This document shows, piece after piece, positions 1 to 8,897 of a stretch of DNA of 64,000 nucleotides. The stretch's first letter is position 1; each line of letters starts with the position of its first letter. Location: the NCBI RefSeq assembly GCF_948329515.1, contig NZ_CAOJCN010000002.1, positions 433,740 to 497,739 of the forward strand, given 5' to 3'. The translations under genes were made by a program, and so were the position numbers. A model generated the notes under the pieces. The model saw only the letters and a program-made list of their open reading frames with translations. It searched no databases and was not told the origin of the DNA. Source of the stretch: Cohnella rhizoplanae (GTDB taxonomy: Bacteria; Bacillota; Bacilli; Paenibacillales; Paenibacillaceae).

Positions 1-363
1 CGCGACAACTGCGCGGTGATCTACGATATTATCCATCCGCTCGAAGAAGGCGAACGGCCGGAGGAGACGGTGGAGCTGCTGGGGGCCCAATGCGCGCACG
101 TGCACGTCAAGGACGGCGTCCCCTTCGAGGATCCGCTGCGCAGCAGCTGGAAGTATACGCGGATCGGAGAGGGACAGGTCCCGATCGCGTCGATCGTGGA
201 GACGCTCGAGCGCGCGGGGTACGCGGGCAGCTATTCCCTGGAGTGGGAGACCAAGTGGCGGCCGGAGCTTCAGGTTCCGGGCATGGAGCCCGAGACGGTA
301 TTCCCGGACTATACGGCGCGGATGCGACATATGCTTGAGACTCTGGCGAAACGAGGGATATAA
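1..363 (+). CDS. Sugar phosphate isomerase/epimerase-like protein (5'-truncated)
   Basis: The reading frame is open from base 1 (first in-frame codons encode RDNCA), so the gene starts outside the window and only its last 120 residues are seen. The end carries the pattern of xylose-isomerase-like TIM barrels: an HVHVKDG strand with metal-binding histidine/aspartate character, a GEGQVPI turn and a SLEWE strand with an acidic residue near the C terminus. Such enzymes isomerise or epimerise sugars or inositols in the cytoplasm. It ends 1 base before the next gene, so the two are probably one operon with the DUF4091 gene. The exact substrate cannot be read from this fragment. Confidence 0.75.
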   Translation, partial: RDNCAVIYDIIHPLEEGERPEETVELLGAQCAHVHVKDGVPFEDPLRSSWKYTRIGEGQVPIASIVETLERAGYAGSYSLEWETKWRPELQVPGMEPETVFPDYTARMRHMLETLAKRGI

Positions 364-364
364 C

Positions 365-1366
365 ATGAAGACATTGGTAACGATCTCGGACCCGGGCTTG
401 CTCGAAATGTTCTGGCGTCCGTCGGTCCGCGATAAGCTGGCAAGCTTCTCCGAGGCGGACTTCGTCCCGCCCGGCGAGCGGTTCGACAGCGCGCGGCTGG
501 CCGAGCGGATCGGCGAGTACGACGCTTGCATCACATCTTGGGGCTCGCCCTTCTTTACGCCGGAAGCGCTGGCGCGCGCCGGCAAGCTGAAGTTCATCGG
601 CCACGGCGCAGGCAGCGTGGCGTCGATCGTCGGCGAGGACGCGTTCGACGCGCCGATCGTCGTGACGAGCGCCAACACGGTGCTCGGGCGCTCGACCGCC
701 GAGCTCGCCGTGTCGCTTATCCTGGCCGGCGCCTGGGACCATGCTGGCTATGCCGCCCGCCTGAAGCGGGGGCAGTGGAGCAACAACAACAAGGAGCGCG
801 TGCTCGGCGTGACGCGGCGGACCGTCGGTCTCGTCGGCTACGGCGAGATCTCCAGGCAGGTCGTCTCGATGCTGAAGCCGTTCGGCGTGAAGCTGCTGCT
901 CCACTCGGGATATTGCCCGCCGGAGGAAGCCGCGGCGCTGGGCGCCGAGCTCGTCGGGCTGAACGAGCTGTTCGAGCGCAGCGACATCGTGTCCCTGCAC
1001 AATACGTGGACGCCCCGGACCGAGGGCATGATCGGCGCGGAGCAGCTCTCGCGGCTGCGCGACGGCGCGCTCTTCGTCAATACGGCGCGCGGGCCGATCG
1101 TGCAGGAGCAGGCGCTGGCGGACGAGCTGCGCGCGGGGCGTATCTTCGCCGCGCTCGACGTGTACGCCGCGGAGCCGCTCCCTAGGGAGCACGAATGGCT
1201 GACCATGGATAACGTGCTCTGCCTGCCGCATATCGGCGGCTTCCACGGCCTGCTGAAGCAAGACCTTTGCGATTTTATCGTCGACGAGCTTCATCGGTTC
1301 ACGAAGGGCGAAGCGCCGGTCGGCACCGTCACCCGCGAGCATTTCCGCCGGCTGACGCCTAGATAA
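365..1366 (+). CDS. D-isomer-specific 2-hydroxyacid dehydrogenase (NAD-dependent)
   Basis: The 333-residue protein reads as a two-domain D-2-hydroxyacid dehydrogenase, which interconverts a 2-oxoacid and a D-2-hydroxyacid using NAD(P). The nucleotide-binding turn GLVGYGEIS lies near residues 154-163. It departs from the usual GxGxxG because S replaces the last glycine. The catalytic triad is recognisable: Arg in TARGP (about 241), Glu in AAEPLP (about 268) and His in LPHIGG (289). The ATG at 365 is chosen over an upstream in-frame TTG at 335 because GAGGGA sits at the right distance before it. It follows the isomerase gene by 1 base. The substrate is unknown; context suggests a sugar-acid step. 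Confidence 0.85.
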   Translation: MKTLVTISDPGLLEMFWRPSVRDKLASFSEADFVPPGERFDSARLAERIGEYDACITSWGSPFFTPEALARAGKLKFIGHGAGSVASIVGEDAFDAPIVVTSANTVLGRSTAELAVSLILAGAWDHAGYAARLKRGQWSNNNKERVLGVTRRTVGLVGYGEISRQVVSMLKPFGVKLLLHSGYCPPEEAAALGAELVGLNELFERSDIVSLHNTWTPRTEGMIGAEQLSRLRDGALFVNTARGPIVQEQALADELRAGRIFAALDVYAAEPLPREHEWLTMDNVLCLPHIGGFHGLLKQDLCDFIVDELHRFTKGEAPVGTVTREHFRRLTPR

Positions 1367-1409
1367 CCCGGGCAGCGTTCTCGCACAACAAACGAAAGAG
1401 GTGTCCGTC

Positions 1410-3176
1410 TTGCCCATTCAGCTAGGCTTGGAGCATGAGAGCTTCAAGTACGTATTCGGCATCCTTCACAAGTTTTCGGCGCCGTTCGGCGAGCCCAAGT
1501 CCATCTCGCTGACCTGCGGCCGCAACGACAGGGCTGCGGTCCAGCTGCTGATCTACTCGGACGAGGAGATGCTGGTCAGCGTGGGAGCGGATCCTTGCTT
1601 CTACGAGCGGGGACCGATCGAGATCGTGCGGGTGGACGTAGACGCGCCAGGCCTGAAGCCGGGCGCCATCAAGGCCAATCTGATCGGCCTCGTGGAGGAC
1701 GACGACCGGCAGCTCAAGTCGGACATGATCCTGCCGCAGACGAGCATCCACGTGGAAAAGCGCAGGGCGCAGCCCGTCTGGGTCGAGCTGGAGCTGGACC
1801 GGGACGTCAAGCCGGGGCGGTACGAGCCCCGGATTACCGTCTACCGGCATACGCTCTTCGAGGACGAGACGCCGGTCGGCGAGCTCTCGTTCGAGGTCCA
1901 TGTCGCGGACGTCACCCTTAACGATCCGGCCGATCACGGGTTTTATCTGGACCTGTGGCAGCACAACGCGAACATCGCCCGCAAATACGACGTCGAGCTG
2001 TGGAGCGACAGGCACTTCGAGATCATCGAGAATTACGTAGCCTCGCTCTCGGCGCTCGGGCAAAAGGCGAGCACGCTAGTGGTATCGGAGATTCCTTGGT
2101 CGGGACAGTCCTCCTGCTACGACCGCATCGATCCGGCCAATCTGTTCGAATACAACATCGTGCAGGTAACGAAGCGACCGGACGGCGAGTGGCATTATGA
2201 CTTCGGCGCGCTGAACCGCTACGTGGAGCTGTGCATGAAGCACCGGATCGAACAGGAGATCGAGGTGTTCGGTCTGCTCAACATCTGGATGCTCGAGGAT
2301 GCGGGCTACGGACGGGTCATTGAGGCGTTGGACGACGCGGTCCGGATTCGTTACTTCGACGGGGCTAGCCGGACGTACAAGTACATGCGGGACAAGGACG
2401 AGCTCGCCGCCTACGTGACGGCGCTGGAGCGCAACTTCATCGACCGCGGTTGGATCGACCGGGTCAGGGTCGTGGCGGACGAGCCGGCGGATCTCAAGCG
2501 ATTCGTGGGCAGGCTGAACACCCTGAAGGAGATGGCGCCTTCTTTCCGTTACAAGGCGGCGCTCGATCATGCCGAGTTCGTGGAGCTGAATATCGAGGGG
2601 CTCACGGACTACGTGCTGAATCTCGACTCCGTGGCCAAGGAGCACGACCGGGTCGCGGAGCTCGTGCAGAACAAGACGGGGCGAATGCTCTACTATGTGG
2701 CCTGTACGCACAAGCAGCCCAACACGTTCATCAACTCGCATCCGCTGGAGAGCCGTCTGATTCCGTGGCTATCGTGGTTTTTGAAAATGGACGGGTTTCT
2801 GCGGTGGAATTACACCGTGTGGCCGAACGACCCGCTAAGGCGGATTACGTACCACGGGCCGTTCTTTCCGGCGGGAGACACGAACTTCGTCTACCCGGGC
2901 AGGGACGGGACGCCGATGCTGTCGCTGCGCTACAAGCTGCTGCAGAAGGGCATACGCGACTTCGACATCATGCAGCGATACGTGAGCGGCGGCGGAGACC
3001 GGGAGCGGCTGGCGGAGCGACTCAAGACGGTATTCCTGTGGAACGACCTATCGGAGCTGCACCCGAAGTCGCGCCGCACGCGCGAAGAGCTGTTCCTGCT
3101 CGAAGACGACGCCTGCGAAGCGATCGTCGGCGGCCTGCTGGCCGAGCTCGCGGGCGCGGGACAGGCGACCCGATAG
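1410..3176 (+). CDS. DUF4091 domain-containing protein (glycosidase-like)
   Basis: A 588-residue protein with no obvious signal peptide. The C-terminal part has the features I associate with DUF4091 proteins: a helix ending DGFLRWNYTVWPNDP, then a glycine/proline-rich loop (FFPAGDTNFVYPG) and LRYKLLQKGIRDFD. The N-terminal 150 residues look like a beta-sandwich and the middle like a TIM barrel, suggesting a glycoside-hydrolase-like fold. An in-frame GTG at 1401 lies inside the likely ribosome binding site (AGAGGTG, 1396-1402), so the TTG at 1410 is the better start. It closes the operon with the isomerase and dehydrogenase genes. Activity and substrate are not known from the sequence. Confidence 0.75.
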   Translation: MPIQLGLEHESFKYVFGILHKFSAPFGEPKSISLTCGRNDRAAVQLLIYSDEEMLVSVGADPCFYERGPIEIVRVDVDAPGLKPGAIKANLIGLVEDDDRQLKSDMILPQTSIHVEKRRAQPVWVELELDRDVKPGRYEPRITVYRHTLFEDETPVGELSFEVHVADVTLNDPADHGFYLDLWQHNANIARKYDVELWSDRHFEIIENYVASLSALGQKASTLVVSEIPWSGQSSCYDRIDPANLFEYNIVQVTKRPDGEWHYDFGALNRYVELCMKHRIEQEIEVFGLLNIWMLEDAGYGRVIEALDDAVRIRYFDGASRTYKYMRDKDELAAYVTALERNFIDRGWIDRVRVVADEPADLKRFVGRLNTLKEMAPSFRYKAALDHAEFVELNIEGLTDYVLNLDSVAKEHDRVAELVQNKTGRMLYYVACTHKQPNTFINSHPLESRLIPWLSWFLKMDGFLRWNYTVWPNDPLRRITYHGPFFPAGDTNFVYPGRDGTPMLSLRYKLLQKGIRDFDIMQRYVSGGGDRERLAERLKTVFLWNDLSELHPKSRRTREELFLLEDDACEAIVGGLLAELAGAGQATR

Positions 3177-3242
3177 GCAAGAGAGCCGGCGCCGGGTCCG
3201 TTTAACGCGCTCAATCGATAGGTTGCTAGCAGCTTCAAGCTT

Positions 3243-3288
3243 CGCCTCCCCTTTGCGATCTTCGCATCGGCGGAGGCGCTTTTTTTAT
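3243..3288 (+). terminator. Rho-independent terminator after the DUF4091 gene
   Basis: The arms CGCCTCC (3243-3249) and GGAGGCG (3272-3278) enclose a second small hairpin (TGCGA/TCGCA) and are followed by a run of T. It separates the upstream catabolic operon from the importer genes. Confidence 0.8.
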
Positions 3289-3297
3289 TGCGAGACA

Positions 3298-3362
3298 TCT
3301 TAATTCCTGACAGAAAATCGAAAGTTTAGGGGGGACGAACCGGCCGAATACCCCACTATAAT
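3298..3362 (+). promoter_or_regulatory. Importer promoter with YesN-type direct-repeat element
   Basis: A TATAAT box is at 3357-3362 and no good -35 hexamer precedes it, as expected of an activated promoter. Upstream, 3297-3337 matches 10521-10562 closely: both begin ATCTTAATT, carry ACAG, and end in AGGGGGG. Within it are half-sites TCTTAATTCCTGA (3298) and TCGAAAGTTTAG (3318), 20 bp apart, which suits an AraC-type dimer. Binding by the adjacent YesN regulator is inferred. Confidence 0.5.
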
Positions 3363-3438
3363 TAAGGTCAGACAACCGGAAGAACGCGAGCCGTCCGCGG
3401 CGACCGCCGCCATACAGCCCGCGAAAGGAGAGAGATCC

Positions 3439-4356
3439 ATGAAATCCGCGTTCATGCGCGACTTTATGAACTACAAAACGATGCTGCTCATGCTGGTCCC
3501 GTCTTTGTTTTTCGTCGTCCTGTTTCAATACCTCCCCATGTTCGGCCTGATCCTCGCTTTCAAGGAATACACCTACGGCAAAGGCATTCTTGGAAGCGCT
3601 TGGAACGGCATCGAGAACTTCAAGTTTTTCTTTATCTCGGGAGACGCCTGGCGGGTGACGCGCAACACCGTCCTTTACAACGTCGCCTTCATCGCGATCA
3701 ATCTGGTGCTTCAGGTCAGCATCGCCATCATGCTGTCGGAGCTGAAGAGCAAATGGTTCAAGAAGATCAGTCAATCGATGCTGTTCCTGCCTTACTTTAT
3801 ATCCTGGGTCGTGGTCGGCACGATCGTCTACAATCTGCTGAACTTCGAGCACGGCACCATCAATACCCTGCTTCGCTCGCTCGGCTTCGAGCCGTTCAAC
3901 TTCTACAGCGACAAGGGCGTCTGGCCGTTCCTCCTCGTATTCTTCTCCGCCTGGAAAGCAGTAGGCTACGGCGCCGTCTTCTATCTCGCGGCGATCATGA
4001 GCATCGATTCCGAGATGTTCGAGGCGGCCGAGACCGACGGCGCGAACGTCTTCCAGCGCATCTGGCATATCACGATTCCTTCGCTCAAGCCTACGATGAT
4101 CGTCCTGACGCTGCTGTCGGTCGGTCATATCTTCCGCGGCGACTTCGGCCTTTTCTACAACATGATCGGCAACAACGGTCTGCTGTTCGGCACGACCGAC
4201 GTCATCGATACGTTCGTCTACAGATCGCTGGTGGAGAACAACGAGATCGGCATGTCGGCTGCCATCGGATTCTATCAATCGATCCTCTGCTTCGCCACCA
4301 TCCTGCTCGTGAACGGAATCGTCCGCAGAGCGGACAAAGACTCAGCTTTGTTCTAA
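3439..4356 (+). CDS. ABC carbohydrate importer permease, LplB type
   Basis: A 305-residue integral membrane protein with about six hydrophobic segments and the permease EAA-type loop near residues 193-215 (FEAAETDGANVFQRIWHITIP). This loop contacts the ATPase. It belongs to the CUT1 sugar permeases of the LplB group, whose partners are usually YtcP-like permeases and large lipoprotein binding proteins. A good ribosome binding site (AAAGGAGA) precedes the ATG. It is the first gene of a three-gene importer operon (with 4379-5317 and 5377-6984). No ATPase gene is present; these systems commonly share an MsmX-like ATPase encoded elsewhere. The substrate is unknown, probably an oligosaccharide or glycoside. 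Confidence 0.9.
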   Translation: MKSAFMRDFMNYKTMLLMLVPSLFFVVLFQYLPMFGLILAFKEYTYGKGILGSAWNGIENFKFFFISGDAWRVTRNTVLYNVAFIAINLVLQVSIAIMLSELKSKWFKKISQSMLFLPYFISWVVVGTIVYNLLNFEHGTINTLLRSLGFEPFNFYSDKGVWPFLLVFFSAWKAVGYGAVFYLAAIMSIDSEMFEAAETDGANVFQRIWHITIPSLKPTMIVLTLLSVGHIFRGDFGLFYNMIGNNGLLFGTTDVIDTFVYRSLVENNEIGMSAAIGFYQSILCFATILLVNGIVRRADKDSALF

Positions 4357-4378
4357 TCGGAAAGGAGCATCCCGCTAG

Positions 4379-5317
4379 ATGAATTCGGCAACCGATACCC
4401 GAGTGGCAGCCGCCGGCATCGTCCGGAAGCCCCGCCCCAAGATTCGCGCGGACCAATGGATCATGAACGCCATCTCGTTCGTATGGATTACATTCGTCGC
4501 CCTGCTGTGCATACTGCCCTTCCTGCTCATCCTCAGCGGCTCGTTCACGTCGGAGCGGGCGATTATGATGGACGGCTTCAAGCTGATCCCAACGGATTTA
4601 TCCTTGGAAGCCTACCGGTTCGTCTTCAGGTTCCCCGAGCAGATCCTCCGGGCATACGGCGTCACCGTTTCCCTGACCGTCCTCGGCACCGTCCTGTCGC
4701 TGTTCGTGATCGCGATGTGCAGCTACGTGCTGCAGCGGCCGGACTTCAAGTGGCGCAACGGCTTCTCGTTTTTCTTCTACTTCACGACGCTGTTCAGCGG
4801 CGGCCTCGTCCCGCTCTACATTCTGGTCGTCAACTATCTCAAGCTCAAGGATACCTACTGGGTGCTGCTGCTGCTCCCGCTCGTCAACGTGTTCTATATT
4901 CTGGTCATGAAGAGCTTCATGCGGAGCATTCCCGCCGCCATCACCGAGTCCGCCAAGATCGACGGCGCCGGAGACTTCACGATCTTCATGCGCCTGATCC
5001 TGCCCCTGGCCAAGCCCGCGCTGGCGACGATCGGCCTGTTCGTGGCGCTGGGTTATTGGAACGACTGGTTTAATTCGCTGCTCTTCATCAGCGATCAGCG
5101 CTTGTACGAGCTGCAGTATTACTTGTACAAGGTGCTCGGCAACATCGAGGGGCTGAAGATCGTGGCGGAGAAAAGCGGACGCCCCGTTCCGGATATGCCG
5201 GGCGAAGGCCTGAAGATGGCGCTGACCATCGTCGTAACCGGGCCGATCATCTTCTTGTATCCGTTCATCCAACGCTATTTCGTCAAAGGCCTGACGATCG
5301 GCGCAGTCAAAGGATAA
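4379..5317 (+). CDS. ABC carbohydrate importer permease, YtcP type
   Basis: A 312-residue second permease of the importer. The N terminus is cytoplasmic and about six membrane segments follow. The EAA loop reads ITESAKIDGAGDFTIFMRLILP at about residues 195-216, and the C-terminal end (YFVKGLTIGAVKG) is typical of CarB/YtcP-like CUT1 permeases. The ATG lies 22 bases after the LplB-type gene, with AAAGGAG between them, so the two are co-transcribed. It would form the membrane channel as a heterodimer with the preceding permease. Confidence 0.9.
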   Translation: MNSATDTRVAAAGIVRKPRPKIRADQWIMNAISFVWITFVALLCILPFLLILSGSFTSERAIMMDGFKLIPTDLSLEAYRFVFRFPEQILRAYGVTVSLTVLGTVLSLFVIAMCSYVLQRPDFKWRNGFSFFFYFTTLFSGGLVPLYILVVNYLKLKDTYWVLLLLPLVNVFYILVMKSFMRSIPAAITESAKIDGAGDFTIFMRLILPLAKPALATIGLFVALGYWNDWFNSLLFISDQRLYELQYYLYKVLGNIEGLKIVAEKSGRPVPDMPGEGLKMALTIVVTGPIIFLYPFIQRYFVKGLTIGAVKG

Positions 5318-5376
5318 AGCCGGATTTTTCGGTTTATCATAGCAAGCATTTTATAAACCCAAATGGGGGGACGCAT

Positions 5377-6984
5377 GTGAGTAAAAAGAAGAAAGCTTGG
5401 TTAGGCACGTCCGCGGTTCTGGCCATGAGCATGTTAGCCAGCGCCTGCAGCGGCGGCAACGGGAATAACGCGGCTTCGGGGAGCCCGTCGGCTTCCGCGA
5501 CGGCAACGTCATCGGCGAGCGCATCCGCCTCGCCTACGGCCAGCGCTTCGGCGCCGGCGATCGATACCTCGGAGCACGTCAAGCTGAAAATGGTATTGGT
5601 CGGGCCGAAGGCGCCGGACACGGACGAGGTATACGCGCAGGTCAACAAGATTCTGACGGAGAAGGTCAACGCCGAGCTCGAACTGCGTTTCCTCGACTGG
5701 AACGAAATGAACCAGAAGTACCCGCTGCTCTTCGCGGCGAACGAAGACTTCGACATGGCCTTCACCGCCAGCTGGGCGTTCTACAATCCGACGGCTCGCA
5801 AGGACGGATTCCTCGAATTGACGGAAGATTTGATGAAGACCTACGCGCCGAATACGTGGGCGAATCAGGACCCGGTCGGCTGGGATCAGGCCAAGATCGA
5901 CGGCAAGATCTATATGGTGCCGCAGGACGCCTTCGAATCCGGCTCCTCCGTGGCCATGGTCCGCGGCGATTTGCGGGAGAAGTACAATATTCCGGAACTC
6001 AAGACGCAGGAGGACTTCGTCAACTACGTGAAGACGATCGCAAAGAACGAGAAGGGCATCGTCGCTTACAACGGACCGCCGACTACGCTTAACGGCTCGG
6101 GCGCGCCTATTCTGTTCCTGGATCTCGAGAAGCGCTTCGTGCACGGCAGCGCGCCGCTCGTCTATGATATGAAGTCCGAATCGCCGCAGCTTACCAACTA
6201 TCTGGAAGACCCGAAAGCGCTTGCGAAGCTGGATATGATGTACGACATGGCGCAAACGGGCGCATGGCCCAAAGACGCGATCGTCGCCAAGACGGACTGG
6301 CACGCGGCCTTCAAGGAAGGCAAGATGGCGGCGGACACCGGCAACATCCTCACGGCGTCCTCGACGATGGAAGCCATGAACCTGAAGCATCCGGAGTGGA
6401 AGGTCGAGATCTACGATCTCTCGCCGGAAGCGAAGCGCTTCCAGGATCCGCTCATCAACAACGGCGTCGGCATTCACGCCACCTCCAAGCATCCCGAGCG
6501 GGCGCTCATGGTGCTCGACCTGCTCCGCTACGACCGGGAGCTGTTCGAATTGACGACCTACGGGATCAAGGGCAAGCACTGGGAGCCGGTCGGCGAAGAC
6601 AGGTACAAGGTGCTTCCGGCGGGAGCTACCGGATATCCGCCCGACGGCGTATGTCCATGGGGTTGGAGAACGGAGCTCGTCCGCACGCTCGACGGTCCTG
6701 CAGGCGATGTGCTCCAATCGTTCTATAAGAAGTGGAAGGAAAACAACATTATTCACAGTCCGCTCGAAACGTTCGCGCTCGACGATGCCAACATCAAAAA
6801 CGAGCTGGCCGCCCTGGCCAACGTCCAGAAGACATACCTGCTCCCGATCTACTTCGGCCTCGTCAAGCCCTCGGAGGGCATCCCGGAGGTCATCGAAAAG
6901 ATGAAGCAGGCGGGACTCGACAAGGTGCAGGCCGAGATGCAGAAGCAGCTCGACGCGTACGTGGCGAGCAAGAAGGCAGAATAA
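5377..6984 (+). CDS. Extracellular sugar-binding lipoprotein (DUF3502-type C terminus)
   Basis: A 535-residue solute-binding protein for the importer. The start is GTG behind a strong GGGGGG-containing ribosome binding site. The signal sequence ends in a lipobox LASAC (Cys24), so the mature protein should be lipid-anchored outside the membrane. A Ser/Ala/Thr-rich linker follows to about residue 65. The middle has the two-lobe family 1 binding-protein pattern. The end (NVQKTYLLPIYFGLVKP and a long helix) resembles the DUF3502 tail of LplA/YtcQ-like proteins. It is the last gene of the operon and ends at a shared terminator. The ligand is not known. Confidence 0.9.
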   Translation: MSKKKKAWLGTSAVLAMSMLASACSGGNGNNAASGSPSASATATSSASASASPTASASAPAIDTSEHVKLKMVLVGPKAPDTDEVYAQVNKILTEKVNAELELRFLDWNEMNQKYPLLFAANEDFDMAFTASWAFYNPTARKDGFLELTEDLMKTYAPNTWANQDPVGWDQAKIDGKIYMVPQDAFESGSSVAMVRGDLREKYNIPELKTQEDFVNYVKTIAKNEKGIVAYNGPPTTLNGSGAPILFLDLEKRFVHGSAPLVYDMKSESPQLTNYLEDPKALAKLDMMYDMAQTGAWPKDAIVAKTDWHAAFKEGKMAADTGNILTASSTMEAMNLKHPEWKVEIYDLSPEAKRFQDPLINNGVGIHATSKHPERALMVLDLLRYDRELFELTTYGIKGKHWEPVGEDRYKVLPAGATGYPPDGVCPWGWRTELVRTLDGPAGDVLQSFYKKWKENNIIHSPLETFALDDANIKNELAALANVQKTYLLPIYFGLVKPSEGIPEVIEKMKQAGLDKVQAEMQKQLDAYVASKKAE

Positions 6985-7005
6985 CAAGAAGACAGAATAA
7001 CAAGA

Positions 7006-7040
7006 AGCGGCGGCTCCCTCCCGGGAACCGCCGCTTTCCT
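7006..7040. terminator. Bidirectional terminator between convergent operons
   Basis: The arms AGCGGCGG and CCGCCGCT flank a CCTCCCGGG loop. T-rich sequence follows on the plus strand and A-rich sequence (as T on the minus strand) precedes. It serves the binding-protein gene on the left and the yesM gene on the right. Confidence 0.75.
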
Positions 7041-7052
7041 ATTGGATCGAAC

Positions 7053-8897
7053 TTAAGCCGGATCCGCGCCGACGACGAAGGGGATATGGATCTCCACCGC
7101 CATGCCGTCTCCGGGCGAGCTGAAAAACCGCAGGCCGTAGCTCTCGCCGTAATACACTTTAATGCGTTCCTGCACGTTGCGTATGCCGTAGCCGCTACCG
7201 GACGATTGGAACCTGGCGCCGGCCCGCAACCGTCCGAGCTGTTCCTCGTCGACCCCTACGCCGTCGTCCATGACGGTCAGCACGATTCTGTCGGCCTTGC
7301 GCTCGCAGGAGATCGTAATGCTGCCTTCGCGGTTTTCGCTGCCGAGAATGCCGTGCAGAATGGCGTTTTCGACGATCGGCTGCAGGGTCAGCTTGGGGAT
7401 CAGGCCCGGCAGGAATTCCTCCTCGACCTCCATGACCAGCTCGATCTTCTGTTCGAACCGCACATTCTGAATCTCGACATAGTAGGCGATCAGCTCCAGC
7501 TCCTGCCCGATCGTGATGATGTCCTGCCCGTTGCTGAGCGTCAGCTTGTAATACCGTGCGAGCGACTGCACGAGCGAGGCGATCTGATCGTTCATGCCGA
7601 ATTGGGCCATCCAGTTAATCTGGTCGAGCGTATTGTAGAGGAAATGCGGGTTGATCTGGGATTGCAGCGCCTTCATTTCCGACTTGACGGCTTTGACCTC
7701 TACGTCCTTGAGCAGGGCGAGCTGGCGCGACATCGCGTTATAGCTATGGATGAGCTCCCCGATCTCGTCCTCGCCCGCGGGCTTCACGATCGGCTCGAGC
7801 GCGCCGGTCTCCATGGATTTCATTTTCTGGCTCAGGTGCGTGATGCGCCGGGTCATATTCAGCGATATGGCGTGGGCGAGCAGCATCGCGAGCAGCGCGA
7901 CCCCGATCAGGCTGACCAGCAGGCTGCGCTGCAGGCTCGCGCTTTTCTCCACGATCTCCGACCGCGGAATCGCCGTCACCATCGTCAGATCCGTATCGGG
8001 AATCCGCAGCTGGAGAAATTCGAGCTCTCCCTTGCTCACGATCGATTCATTCGCGCTCGCCGCAGTCGGCATGGAAGGAAGGATGGCGGGAGCGTCCGCG
8101 GCGCCGGCGTCGATATTCTCCAGGGGATAGGCGCTGGCCTCTGTCTCCGCGTCGGGCAAGTACCGCTTCAAGAGCGCTTCGTCCGAGGCGATCAGAATCG
8201 TGCCGTCGCTGCGCTGCAGGTAAGTCAGGCTGTTCTTGACCGTATTGGCGCGCGACACGATCTCCTTGAGCACGCGCTCGTCCAGGTCCAGCCGCAGCAG
8301 GCCGATCGTATGGTTGTAATGATCGGGATCGCGGATGAGCCGGACGAGTGAGGTGACGTGAGGCGCATCGGGGCCGCCCGTCGGATCCTCAAGTCCCGAG
8401 AACCACATGAGCTTCACCTGCGCGGCCTCCAATTGCGCGAACCATGGGGTCTTTTGCGCAGCGCTCAGCCTGAACATAGAGCTGCCCTCGCTCGCGAACA
8501 AGAATCCGTCGGGAAGGTACAGTCTCACGGCGGCCACGTCCGTGCCGTCCCGGTAGGACTCGAGGAACACGCTCAGCTTGTTCCCGTCCTCAAGCTGCTC
8601 GTAGAGGGAGTACGCGGACGGATCGCGCCGCAGGATGCGCGTCAGCTGGTCCTCGTCCAGCGCGATGAGGTCCGAGGTATCGGTGACTCGCTTTAATTTG
8701 TAGGAGAGAAACGAGTGCGTCTGATTGAAGCTCTGGTTCAGCGAGAAGCTGACCATCTCCTGGATGATGCCCGCGATCTTCCCCGAAGCGTACAGCTGGA
8801 GATAGAGGATCGGGAGCAGGATCAGGAGCAGATAAGACAGCAGGAGCTTGTGCTTGAGCTTAAGCTTGAGCAATATCCTGTTGAGCGCGTTAAGCAT
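7053..8897 (-). CDS. YesM-type sensor histidine kinase
   Basis: A 614-residue membrane kinase. One membrane segment lies at residues 18-38 and an extracytoplasmic Cache-like domain follows. A second membrane segment is near 320-345, then HAMP, then the His_kinase dimerisation region with QINPHFLYNTL (His about 417). The C-terminal HATPase carries the DDGVGVDEE and GYGIRNVQERI boxes. Such kinases phosphorylate a YesN/AraC-type partner in response to an extracellular sugar or a binding-protein signal. Its ATG overlaps the end of the upstream yesN-type gene by 8 bases, so translation is coupled. It is convergent with the importer at 3.4-7.0 kb, its probable target. Confidence 0.92.
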   Translation of the reverse strand: MLNALNRILLKLKLKHKLLLSYLLLILLPILYLQLYASGKIAGIIQEMVSFSLNQSFNQTHSFLSYKLKRVTDTSDLIALDEDQLTRILRRDPSAYSLYEQLEDGNKLSVFLESYRDGTDVAAVRLYLPDGFLFASEGSSMFRLSAAQKTPWFAQLEAAQVKLMWFSGLEDPTGGPDAPHVTSLVRLIRDPDHYNHTIGLLRLDLDERVLKEIVSRANTVKNSLTYLQRSDGTILIASDEALLKRYLPDAETEASAYPLENIDAGAADAPAILPSMPTAASANESIVSKGELEFLQLRIPDTDLTMVTAIPRSEIVEKSASLQRSLLVSLIGVALLAMLLAHAISLNMTRRITHLSQKMKSMETGALEPIVKPAGEDEIGELIHSYNAMSRQLALLKDVEVKAVKSEMKALQSQINPHFLYNTLDQINWMAQFGMNDQIASLVQSLARYYKLTLSNGQDIITIGQELELIAYYVEIQNVRFEQKIELVMEVEEEFLPGLIPKLTLQPIVENAILHGILGSENREGSITISCERKADRIVLTVMDDGVGVDEEQLGRLRAGARFQSSGSGYGIRNVQERIKVYYGESYGLRFFSSPGDGMAVEIHIPFVVGADPA

